From contig RXIV01000010.1 of NCBI GenBank assembly GCA_003989085.1, positions 1 through 64,000 on the forward strand: 64,000 nt of DNA, written 5' to 3'. Shown here one piece after another: positions 48,575-56,500 of this stretch. Source of the stretch: Candidatus Competibacteraceae bacterium (GTDB lineage Bacteria; Pseudomonadota; Gammaproteobacteria; Competibacterales; Competibacteraceae). The first letter of the stretch is position 1, and every line of letters starts with the position of its first letter. Below the pieces are notes generated by a model. That model saw only the letters and a program-made list of their open reading frames with translations, had not been told where the DNA came from and did no database searches. The position numbers and the translations under genes were made by a program.

Positions 48575-51085
48575 CTACCCGTCCCGCAACGCCCGCCACG
48601 GTGGTTGATTTAGCGCTGAGCGGGCACCGATCAGTCCGGCTAAACCCACGCCCACCACTCCGGCACCGCTGCCCAACAACCAGAGCCACGGGTTACCGTG
48701 ATAGGGAAAATCAAATACCCGTGTGGCAAGAACATAGCCAATCCCGGTAGCAGCGCCGGCAGCCAGCACCCCTGCCAGAAAACCCAGCGTGGCGAATTCC
48801 GCCAGCAGGCTACGCCGCACCACCGCCCGCGATGCCCCTAAAGTTCGCAACACTGCGTTTTCAAACCGCCGCTCATCTTGGGTCGCCTGAATCGCTGCGT
48901 ACAGCACGACCAGCCCCGCCGCCAGAGTAAACAGGAACACATATTCAACGGCGGCGATCACTCGATCCACGATCTCGCGCACCTTGTCGATCAATGCCGC
49001 CACATCCAGCACCGTCACCGACGGGTATTGCCGCACCAGTTCCGCCAACAACGGTTTTCGCCCTGGCGGCAGATGAAAACTGGTGATCCAAGCGGCTGGA
49101 TAGCTATCCAGCACACCAGCCGGAAACAACACAAAGAAATTGGCTCGGAATGAATCCCACTCGACACTCCGCAAACTGATGACCTTGGCTTCCAGCGCCT
49201 GTCCGGCAATCTGGAAGTGCAGGGTATCGTTGAGGACAATGCCCAAGGTTTTCGCCAAATCCTGTTCCACTGATGCAAAACCCTGACCCTGTTCATTGGC
49301 ATTCCACCAACGCCCAGCAACGATCCGGTTATCGTCTTGCAAGCGGTCGGCCCAGGACAAGTTGAACTCGCGCTCCACCAGCCGTTTGGCGCGGGGATTC
49401 TCATAATCATCCGGCCCGACTGCCCGATCATTGATCGCAGTCAGCCGTCCACGCACCATCGGGAACAATTCAACTTGGCCCAAGCCGTGTTCACTGAGAA
49501 AGGTTTTGATCCCGGCGACTTCATGAGGCTGAATGTTGATCAGAAAATGGTTGGGCGCATCGGCGGGCAGACTGGCCCGCCAACTGCTCAATAAGTCCGT
49601 CCGCACCAAAGTCAGCATCAGCAGCGCCATCAAGCCCAAGCCAATCGCCACCACTTGCGCTGTGCTGCCGGAGCCACGCCGGGCAATGTTGGCCAGCCCG
49701 AAACGCCAGGCCACGCCGACCTGACCGCGCAGCAGGTTCAACGCCTTCACCAGTCCCCACGCTCCCAGCGTCAACGCGGCGACTGTCCCCGCGACACCGG
49801 CGCAAACGTACAACGCCAGCCGTGCTTCGCCCGCCTGCCAGACCAGCAACATCACAGTCGCCAGCACAGCGGGGCCGTACAGCGCCAGCAACCGGGGATT
49901 CACCGGGCCGAGATCGCGGCGCAGCACCCGCAACGGCGGCACGTCGCGCAGCCGCAGCAGTGGCGGCAACCCAAAACCGAGCAAAGTCACGAAGCCGGTC
50001 ACTAGCGCCGGCAGCACCGGTTGCCAGGATGGCGCGGGCAATACGGTATGGCTGAGCAGTTGCCCAAGCAGTCCGTTCAGACCGTATTGAGCGAGGTAGC
50101 CAACGGCCAGGCCGATCAGACCAGCGACTGCCGCCAGTGTCAGCAATTCCAGAGTGAACAGCCGGATGATTAAACCCTGAGTCGCGCCGACGCAGCGCAG
50201 GATCGCCACGCTGTCCCAATGGCGGGCGGCAAAGCGCCGGGCAGCGATGGCAATCCCGACCCCGGCCAGAATCACACTGACCAGCGCCGCCAGAGTCAGA
50301 AAACGTTGCGCCCGCTCCAGCGCCGACCGTAATTCAGCACGGGCGTCACGGACCCCTTGCAGCTTTTCGCCAGTTTTCAGCCGGGGTGTCGCCCAGGTCT
50401 TGAACGCCGCCAATGCCGCTGGATCACCGGCCAGCAACAAACGATGGTCTACCCGGCTGCCGCGTTGCACCAAACCGGTTGACGGCACATCCGCCAGATT
50501 CAGCAACAGCCGGGGCGCGAGACTGAACAGATCGCCCGCTCGATCCGGCTCGTAGGCCAGCACTTGAGCAATGCGAAAGCGGCGAGAACCGAGGTCCACC
50601 GCATCGCCCACCTGAAGGCCGAGGATTTGCAGCAACCGTTCGTCCAGCCAGAGATCGCCGGGGTTGGGAATCGTCGTCACTGTGCGAGGCGGGGCGAACG
50701 GCTGGTCGCTGACCTGCAATGCGCCACGCAACGGATAGCCGGGGCCAACCGCTTTGACCTCCGCCAGTTGGGTGATCTCGCCGGCTACGACGACACTGCG
50801 GAAATTCAGGGTCTCGGCAGTTTGCAGACCTTGCCGTTGCGCTTCCTCACGCAAAATCGGTTGCAGCGGGTCCGACGCATGGATGACCAGATCAGCGCCC
50901 AGCAATTCGCTGGCCTTACGCTCCATCGCCTGCCCAATCCGGTCGGTGAAAAAACCGACCGCAGCGACACTGGCGACGGCGATCAGCAGCGCCGCCGCCA
51001 GCACTCGCAATTCGCCGGATCGCCAGTCGCGGCGCAAGGCGCGAAAGGCCATACGACTGACATTGGGCCAGGTTGGAGCAGTCAT
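48575..51085 (-). CDS. FtsX-type ABC transporter permease, YbbP-like
   Basis: 836 residues with about ten transmembrane helices, two FtsX (MacB-like) permease domains and large periplasmic loops. The N-terminal FRALRRDWRSGELRVLAAAL followed by AVASVAAVGFFTDRIGQAME and ERKASELLGADLVI is typical of the YbbP family. LAALVSVILAGVGIAIAARR, AVLRTLGASRAVVRRSLLAE and the final WRALRDG also fit. These permeases pair with a YbbA-like ATPase, usually encoded next door; none is seen here. The function of the family is unsettled (lipid or lipoprotein-related transport has been suggested). A 404-base spacer lies upstream. Confidence 0.88.
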   Translation of the reverse strand: MTAPTWPNVSRMAFRALRRDWRSGELRVLAAALLIAVASVAAVGFFTDRIGQAMERKASELLGADLVIHASDPLQPILREEAQRQGLQTAETLNFRSVVVAGEITQLAEVKAVGPGYPLRGALQVSDQPFAPPRTVTTIPNPGDLWLDERLLQILGLQVGDAVDLGSRRFRIAQVLAYEPDRAGDLFSLAPRLLLNLADVPSTGLVQRGSRVDHRLLLAGDPAALAAFKTWATPRLKTGEKLQGVRDARAELRSALERAQRFLTLAALVSVILAGVGIAIAARRFAARHWDSVAILRCVGATQGLIIRLFTLELLTLAAVAGLIGLAVGYLAQYGLNGLLGQLLSHTVLPAPSWQPVLPALVTGFVTLLGFGLPPLLRLRDVPPLRVLRRDLGPVNPRLLALYGPAVLATVMLLVWQAGEARLALYVCAGVAGTVAALTLGAWGLVKALNLLRGQVGVAWRFGLANIARRGSGSTAQVVAIGLGLMALLMLTLVRTDLLSSWRASLPADAPNHFLINIQPHEVAGIKTFLSEHGLGQVELFPMVRGRLTAINDRAVGPDDYENPRAKRLVEREFNLSWADRLQDDNRIVAGRWWNANEQGQGFASVEQDLAKTLGIVLNDTLHFQIAGQALEAKVISLRSVEWDSFRANFFVLFPAGVLDSYPAAWITSFHLPPGRKPLLAELVRQYPSVTVLDVAALIDKVREIVDRVIAAVEYVFLFTLAAGLVVLYAAIQATQDERRFENAVLRTLGASRAVVRRSLLAEFATLGFLAGVLAAGAATGIGYVLATRVFDFPYHGNPWLWLLGSGAGVVGVGLAGLIGARSALNQPPWRALRDG

Positions 51086-51168
51086 GGAGCGTCTCTCATT
51101 TGGTCGCCGTTTCCGGCCAATTGGATGATCCCGGCATGGCGTTAACGATGCCTATGGCATGAGCAAAT

Positions 51169-51191
51169 CGATTACTTTTTCCTTGTAATCG
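51169..51191. other. 7-bp inverted repeat upstream of the permease gene
   Basis: CGATTAC (51169-51175) and GTAATCG (51185-51191) flank TTTTTCCTT. It lies 84 bases upstream of the permease ATG. No U-tract follows the stem on either strand; a role as operator or leader hairpin is possible. Confidence 0.4.
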
Positions 51192-51264
51192 GCAAAACCG
51201 AATGCGGGGAAATTCGTGCTTGAGATTCAGAGCGTAGGTTTCACGGCGCAGCGAGTGGCGGAGG

Positions 51265-51300
51265 ACGGCATAGACGTAATTAACGGCATAGACGTAATTA
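51265..51300. repeat. 18-bp perfect tandem duplication
   Basis: ACGGCATAGACGTAATTA at 51265-51282 is repeated exactly at 51283-51300, in the spacer upstream of the permease gene. Confidence 0.95.
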
Positions 51301-51489
51301 AATGCTGTTCCTGCCTACAGGCCTCCAGCAGTCCGGCAAAGGCCGCTTTGACTGCCCCGACGACGCGCTGCAATCAGCGGTAATCGTGGATACAAAGCCA
51401 GCATGGAGCTTCAAACCCCGTTGCTACGCTAGCTATCCCACAACTCACTGAAAATCGCTGGAAGGTCTGTCAGGGGGGTTCAATGCAGC

Positions 51490-51753
51490 TCACAACACCA
51501 TCTTAATCTGCGGATGGCGGCTGAGTTCCTGATAGAGAGCATCGAGATGGGCGCGATTGCGGGCCATGACAATAACCGTTACTGATTGATAACGCCCGGC
51601 CCGACTGGAACGAATGCGAACTCGGGCTTCATCCAGATCGGGACTGTGCCGGCGCACCAGCTCCAGCACCAGCGGGCCAAATTCCGGCCCGCCAGCGCCC
51701 ATGATCTTGATGGGAAAATCGCAGGGGAATTGCAGCAGCGACGTATCATTCAT
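51490..51753 (-). CDS. DUF493 family protein YbeD
   Basis: 87 residues from ATG 51753; a GTG four codons upstream is possible. The sequence FPCDFPIKIMGAGGPEFGPL, RVRIRSSRAGRYQSVTVIVM and LYQELSRHPQIKMVL aligns with E. coli YbeD (FPTPFTYKVMG, SSKGNYHSVSITI, LYEELGKIDIVRMVL). YbeD has an ACT-like fold of uncertain, possibly regulatory, role and usually sits between dacA and lipB; here dacA is the upstream neighbour, and lipB is not seen. Confidence 0.88.
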   Translation of the reverse strand: MNDTSLLQFPCDFPIKIMGAGGPEFGPLVLELVRRHSPDLDEARVRIRSSRAGRYQSVTVIVMARNRAHLDALYQELSRHPQIKMVL

Positions 51754-51774
51754 CGCATAACCCACCGCCAGATT

Positions 51775-52956
51775 TCAACTAAACAGGGAGTAGAAAAACA
51801 TCAGGATTGAATCGATCATCCGCCCAAACCAACCGCTTTCCGGTACATCTTTCAGCGCAACCAGTGGCGTCTTGCTGACTTCCTGATCACCCATTTTCAC
51901 CACGATTTCACCGAATGCCTGATCCTTCTGCACCGGTGCAACGATAGTCGGCTGGACGGTGGTGGTGGTGTTGACCTGCGGAGCCTGGCCCTTGGCAACC
52001 GTGACGTATAACGGTTGGGCAACGCCCAGTGGCAACTCGTTTTGCTGCCCCTTCCAAATACGGGTCGTCACAATCGGCGTATTGGCGTCGTACAGTTTAC
52101 GACTTTCAAAAAAGCTGAAACCGTAGTTCAACAGCGCCTGACTGGCCTGAAAGCGCTCTTTCTCCTTGTTCGCCCCCAGCACCACGCTGATCAGCCGGGT
52201 ATCGTTGCGCTTGGCCGAGGCCACCAGACAGTAACCCGCCGATTCGGTATGGCCGGTCTTCATTCCATCGACCGAGGAATCCGTCAATAACAACCGGTTG
52301 CGGTTTTGCTGCTCAATGTTGTTGTACTTGAAGCTGCGTACTGAATAGCGCGGATAGTGTTCCGGGAAGTCCTGAATCAGCGCCCGCGCCAGTAAAGCGA
52401 TGTCGTGGGCTGACATGTAGTGATTGGGATCCGGCATCCCCGGCGCATTGGCGAAGTGACTGTTCGTCATCCCCAACCGCTCCGCCTCCTGGTTCATCAA
52501 CCTGACGAAGGTCTCCTCAGAGCCGGCGACGTGCTCGGCCAGCGCCACGGTCGCGTCATTGCCAGATTGCACCACCATCCCCATCAGCAGGTCTTCCACC
52601 GGCACCTGGCTGCCGATCTTGACGAACATCTTGGATCCCTGCGTCCGCCAGGCTTTTTCACTGATGGTGACCTGATCGGTTAGATGAATCTTTCCCGATT
52701 TCAGCGCCTTGTAGATGACATAAGCGGTCATCAGCTTGGTAATGCTGGCCGGCTCCATCCGTTCATCGCCTTTCAGGTTTGCCAGCAGATTGCCGCTTTG
52801 ATAATCCATCAGAACATAAGCCCGCACCGGAACCTGCGGTGGCAGCGGGATGGTCTCGGTTTTCTGGGCTGGGGCGGCAGCTACGCCCAAATTGACACAG
52901 AGGAAAATCAGCAACAGTGGCAACAGCAAAGGGCGAAAGATCGTCGGAAGCAACAT
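51775..52956 (-). CDS. dacA: D-alanyl-D-alanine carboxypeptidase (PBP5/6 type)
   Basis: 393 residues. Removes the terminal D-Ala from pentapeptides in the periplasm and so limits crosslinking. A signal peptide (about 1-27), SxxK motif SITK (71-74), SGN (131-133) and KTG (233-235) are in place; the C-terminal beta domain (PBP5_C) is followed by an amphipathic anchor GWFGRMIDSILMFFYSLFS. Length and order match DacA. It is followed by ybeD after nine bases, as in E. coli. Confidence 0.96.
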   Translation of the reverse strand: MLLPTIFRPLLLPLLLIFLCVNLGVAAAPAQKTETIPLPPQVPVRAYVLMDYQSGNLLANLKGDERMEPASITKLMTAYVIYKALKSGKIHLTDQVTISEKAWRTQGSKMFVKIGSQVPVEDLLMGMVVQSGNDATVALAEHVAGSEETFVRLMNQEAERLGMTNSHFANAPGMPDPNHYMSAHDIALLARALIQDFPEHYPRYSVRSFKYNNIEQQNRNRLLLTDSSVDGMKTGHTESAGYCLVASAKRNDTRLISVVLGANKEKERFQASQALLNYGFSFFESRKLYDANTPIVTTRIWKGQQNELPLGVAQPLYVTVAKGQAPQVNTTTTVQPTIVAPVQKDQAFGEIVVKMGDQEVSKTPLVALKDVPESGWFGRMIDSILMFFYSLFS

Positions 52957-53087
52957 GGGTCGTGAACGGTTCCCAAAGGTTAAGAATCGGTGATTTTAGC
53001 CAGAAGCCCGGCCCGCAAACAAACGGTTTGAACCGTCAGAATGTTGCTCGGTCAGCGCCGCACCCCAAGGTTAGGCGCTATCGCCAG

Positions 53088-54191
53088 TCAATCCGCTGCA
53101 ATTCGGGAACGACCTGATCGCACACTGGCGACCCGTACCGGTGGATGGCCCTTCCCAACTGGCGCCGCCGCCACAGGCTCTGACGACTTCGCCTTGCCCT
53201 TGGCCACCACCTCGGCGTGTTCTGACGATTTCATCCTGCCTTTGCCAGCCGACGCGACCACGACCCGATCGTTCGCTTTGCCTTTATCCTTGGCTACCGG
53301 TTTAGCCACGACCACGCGCCCCGTCGGCTTCACCTTAGCCTTGGCCGACGGCGCAGCGGCTACCGTGCGTTCCGCGAATTTCGCCTTGTCCTTGGCTAAT
53401 GGCGCCGAATTCCGGATTACGTTCGCCATCGCCAGTCGGCTGGATGCGCGCCCGGCCACTGGCGCCTCATGGGCAAACTCAATGGTCGCCGCCCGCTCCC
53501 GCCGTAGCGCCAGACTAGCTAACCGGCGTTCCTGCGCTTCCTCTCGCCGCAACGCCAGGCTGGCTAACCGGCGTTCCTGCGCTTCCTCTCGCCGCAATGC
53601 CAGATTCGCCTGTCGCTCACGCTGTTCGCTACGGCGGGCGACCAGATCCGGCAAGTATTGATATGGGGCCAGCGCCACAATTTCTACTTGGGCGGTACCC
53701 TGTTCCAGCATATCCAGCCGGGCGGCGGCGGCGTAAGACAGGTCAATCGCCCGGTCATCGATGAACGGGCCACGATCATTAACCTTGACGACGATGCTGC
53801 GGCCATTTTCCAGATTAGTGACCCGCACATAGGTCGGGATGGGTAAACTCTTGTGAGCAGCGCTCAGCTCAAACATATTGAACGGCGGGCCACTGGAAGT
53901 CTTACGCCCGTGGAAATCCCAGCCATACCAAGAGGCAGTGCCGGTTTCCCGATATCCCTCGCTACTATCCTTAACCCGGTAGCGACGGCCAAACACCACA
54001 TAGGTATCCGGGTTGCCGCTGCGGCTGGGCGGTTCAAACTGCGGAACTGGCTCGTCGACCGCCAGCGCAGTGGCCAAGGCGGCCTCGACCGACGAACTCG
54101 CCACCGGCTGTTGATCAGGCACGCTGCTGCAACTCGCCAACGCGCCCGCCAATGACGCCCCGATCAGGGCGCGGCTCCAGAAATTCACCAT
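53088..54191 (-). CDS. rlpA: Septal-ring lipoprotein RlpA with atypical repeat-rich C-terminus
   Basis: 367 residues from ATG 54191, chosen because AGGGAG is nine bases upstream; an ATG three codons earlier abuts that site. A lipoprotein signal ends at LASC (C21). The double-psi beta-barrel transglycosylase domain (about 84-172) has GTASWYGWDFHGRKTSSGPP, AAHKSLPIPTYVRVTNLENG and VKVNDRGPFIDDRAIDLSY. RlpA cleaves denuded glycan strands at septa. After it come a 15-residue repeat, twice and part of a third (197-235), and a basic Lys/Ala/Val-rich tail to the end. The SPOR domain that usually ends RlpA is not recognisable. Confidence 0.9.
   Translation of the reverse strand: MVNFWSRALIGASLAGALASCSSVPDQQPVASSSVEAALATALAVDEPVPQFEPPSRSGNPDTYVVFGRRYRVKDSSEGYRETGTASWYGWDFHGRKTSSGPPFNMFELSAAHKSLPIPTYVRVTNLENGRSIVVKVNDRGPFIDDRAIDLSYAAAARLDMLEQGTAQVEIVALAPYQYLPDLVARRSEQRERQANLALRREEAQERRLASLALRREEAQERRLASLALRRERAATIEFAHEAPVAGRASSRLAMANVIRNSAPLAKDKAKFAERTVAAAPSAKAKVKPTGRVVVAKPVAKDKGKANDRVVVASAGKGRMKSSEHAEVVAKGKAKSSEPVAAAPVGKGHPPVRVASVRSGRSRIAAD
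53490..53603 (-). repeat. 45-bp coding tandem repeat in rlpA
   Basis: Two near-identical 45-base units plus part of a third encode LALRREEAQERRLAS, LALRREEAQERRLAS and LALRRERAA. The repeat keeps the frame and predicts a charged helix. It replaces the region before the usual SPOR domain. Confidence 0.9.
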
Positions 54192-54275
54192 AACAATCAT
54201 CTCCCTGTACCCGTCCTACGCAACCGGTGCTGGACTGGTGCGATTTTTTTGCAGTCTTTCAGAATGGATTCAGCG

Positions 54276-55364
54276 CTATTGATTCGCGCTGCTGCGGATG
54301 GCCTGACTGAGCTGATACACCGCCAGGGCGTACAGTTGGCTGCGGTTGTAACGGGTAATAACGTAGAAATTGTCGAAACCCAGCCAGTATTCGGGGCCGG
54401 TGCGACCCACATACTCCAGCAGCATCGCCAATTGCGAACCGCTGACCCGCCCGTCTGGCGTCACCCCTTGCGCTTGCAGATCCGCGACCCGGTCTTTGGG
54501 TTGGCTCAACTGGCGACTGACCAAGTCCAGATAACGGCTGCCGCTCACCTGAGCCGGGACGGCCACCGGTTCGCCAGTTCGCCAGCCGCTCTTTTTGAAA
54601 TAGTTGGCAACGCTGCCAATCGCGTCGCGGGGATTGCGCCACAAGTCGCGATGGCCATCGCCGTCAAAATCCACTGCGAACGCCTGGAAGCTGCTCGGCA
54701 TGAACTGGCCGTAGCCCATCGCCCCGGCATAGGAGCCGCGCGGCGTCAGCGGATCAATACCCTCGGCGCGGGTCATCACCAGGAAATTTTCCAGCTCCTT
54801 GCGGAAATAGGCGGCGCGACGCGGGTAGTCAAAAGCCAGTGTCGCCAGCGCCTCCAGCACCCGGTATTTACCCATGTTGCCGCCGTATTGGGTTTCTACG
54901 CCGATGATGGCGACCACGATTTCCGCCGGCACGCCATAAACCCGTTCGGCTTCGGCCAATGCAGCGGCGTTGGCCCGCCAAAAGGCGACACCGCCCTGAA
55001 TCCGTTTGGGATTAACGAAAATCTCGCGGTAGGCGTACCACGGCTTGGCCTCAGCGGGCTTCGACATGGCGGCAATGATGCTGGGCTGGACGCGGGCCTG
55101 GCTGAATGTAGCCTGCAACTGGCGGGCGTTAAAGCCGTATTTGGACACCATTTCCCGAATAAACGCCTGTACATCAGAGCGACGGGACAGCGGTTGGCCG
55201 GGGTTGACGGTGGTCGATCTGGCGGCGGCCAGGTCAGGTGTAGAGGCAACTGGGGTGTCCGGGACAACCGGCGTTTCGGAGGAGGGGCGGACTGCGGCAG
55301 GTGGAGCCGCGCAGGCGCTTAACAGCAGAATAATTGAAAATGTCAGCAGATACAGTCTCTTCAC
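54276..55364 (-). CDS. mltB: Membrane-bound lytic transglycosylase B
   Basis: 362 residues from GTG 55364; TTG at 55370 is an alternative. A lipobox LLSAC gives lipidation at C18. The MltB lysozyme-like domain has AIIGVETQYGGNMGKYRVLE with catalytic Glu157, GAMGYGQFMPSSFQAFAVDF and DAIGSVANYFKKSGW, plus the C-terminal peptidoglycan-binding-like part (GFDNFYVITRYNRSQLYALAVYQLSQAI). It cleaves glycan strands to 1,6-anhydro products. It follows rodA by 31 bases and precedes rlpA, a common gammaproteobacterial order. Confidence 0.95.
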   Translation of the reverse strand: MKRLYLLTFSIILLLSACAAPPAAVRPSSETPVVPDTPVASTPDLAAARSTTVNPGQPLSRRSDVQAFIREMVSKYGFNARQLQATFSQARVQPSIIAAMSKPAEAKPWYAYREIFVNPKRIQGGVAFWRANAAALAEAERVYGVPAEIVVAIIGVETQYGGNMGKYRVLEALATLAFDYPRRAAYFRKELENFLVMTRAEGIDPLTPRGSYAGAMGYGQFMPSSFQAFAVDFDGDGHRDLWRNPRDAIGSVANYFKKSGWRTGEPVAVPAQVSGSRYLDLVSRQLSQPKDRVADLQAQGVTPDGRVSGSQLAMLLEYVGRTGPEYWLGFDNFYVITRYNRSQLYALAVYQLSQAIRSSANQ

Positions 55365-55395
55365 GCGCAAGTCTCATCGTCGTTCAGGGCGGTGC

Positions 55396-56499
55396 TTACC
55401 GCGACCGGGGCCGGCGGTGCGAATAGATGCTCATCAGGATACCGAAGCTAGCCATGATCGTCACCAGCGACGTGCCGCCATAGCTGAATAACGGCAGCGG
55501 CAAGCCTACCACCGGTAACAGCCCGGAGACCATGCCGGAGTTAACGAAAGCATAGATGAAAAAAATCAGAGCCAGGCTGCCAGCCAGTAATCGACCGTAA
55601 GTATCCGGGGCGTAAGCGGCCATGTACAGGCTGCGAGCGATAATGAAAAAGTACAGCGTCAGTAGCAGGCTGCCACCCACCAGGCCGAATTCTTCGGAAA
55701 AGGCGGCAAAAATAAAGTCGGTGGAGCCTTCCGGCAGAAAATCCAGATGCGACTGCGTGCCGTTCAACCAGCCTTTGCCGTAGATGCCGCCGGAACCAAT
55801 AGCGATTTTCGACTGGATAATGTGGTAGCCCGTACCCAACGGATCGCTTTCCGGGTTAAGGAAAGTCAGCACCCGCTGCCGCTGATAGTCGTGCATGATG
55901 AAAGTCCAGAACAGCGGGATCGCTCCACCCAGCATGACCGCCAACCCACCCATCAGCCACCAGCTCAATCCGGCCAGAAACAGCGCTGACGCGCCCGCGC
56001 AGCCCACCACCAGCGCAGTACCCAAATCGGGCTGTTCAGCAATCAGGACAAACGGAATAGCCGTCACCAGCGCCCCGCCCAGCAAATGCGGCCAGCGCGG
56101 CGGCAGCGGTTTTTCGGCGAAGAACCAGGCCATCATCATCGGCACCGCCAGCTTCATGATCTCGGAAGGCTGAAACCGCACAATGCCCAGATTCAGCCAG
56201 CGTTGTGCGCCTTTTGAGACATCGCCGACCACCATGACCGCCAGCAACAGCACAATCCCGGCCAGATAAATCCACGGCGACCAGAACCGAAAATAGCGGG
56301 GGGGGAGCTGCGCCAGTATGAGCATGACCGTGAAGCCCAGCCCCAGGCGAATGGCCTGGCCGATCACCAGATCCAGCTTCTGTTGTCCGGCGCTGTAGAG
56401 CACCACCAGCCCGATCCCGGACACCGCCAGCAAACCGATCAGCAACGGGAGATCAAGATAAATCAGTTTCAGAAACCGGCCATCATCGGGCTGATCCAT
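55396..56499 (-). CDS. rodA: Elongasome peptidoglycan polymerase RodA (SEDS)
   Basis: 367 residues from ATG 56499, directly after the mrdA stop with CGGA upstream; ATG 56514 is an alternative that overlaps mrdA. About ten transmembrane helices. SEDS glycosyltransferase for lateral wall growth with PBP2. QRWLNLGIVRFQPSEIMKLAV, IAEQPDLGTALVVG, FLPEGSTDFIFAAFSEEFG and the final LPLPLFSYGGTSLVTIMASFG are family motifs. Confidence 0.96.
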   Translation of the reverse strand: MDQPDDGRFLKLIYLDLPLLIGLLAVSGIGLVVLYSAGQQKLDLVIGQAIRLGLGFTVMLILAQLPPRYFRFWSPWIYLAGIVLLLAVMVVGDVSKGAQRWLNLGIVRFQPSEIMKLAVPMMMAWFFAEKPLPPRWPHLLGGALVTAIPFVLIAEQPDLGTALVVGCAGASALFLAGLSWWLMGGLAVMLGGAIPLFWTFIMHDYQRQRVLTFLNPESDPLGTGYHIIQSKIAIGSGGIYGKGWLNGTQSHLDFLPEGSTDFIFAAFSEEFGLVGGSLLLTLYFFIIARSLYMAAYAPDTYGRLLAGSLALIFFIYAFVNSGMVSGLLPVVGLPLPLFSYGGTSLVTIMASFGILMSIYSHRRPRSR

Positions 56500-56500
56500 A

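Larger units (their letters stand above)
51086..51489. other. Gene-free spacer between ybeD and the FtsX-type permease
   Basis: 404 bases with no credible gene on either strand. It holds a 7-bp inverted repeat at 51169-51191 and an 18-bp tandem duplication at 51265-51300. The rest looks like degraded or non-coding sequence; I recognise no known element. Confidence 0.6.

Noticed and set aside
52957..53087. Terminator after rlpA
   Set aside because: An ACGGTT-TG-AACCGT palindrome is present, but the two-base loop cannot fold tightly and the following T content is low.
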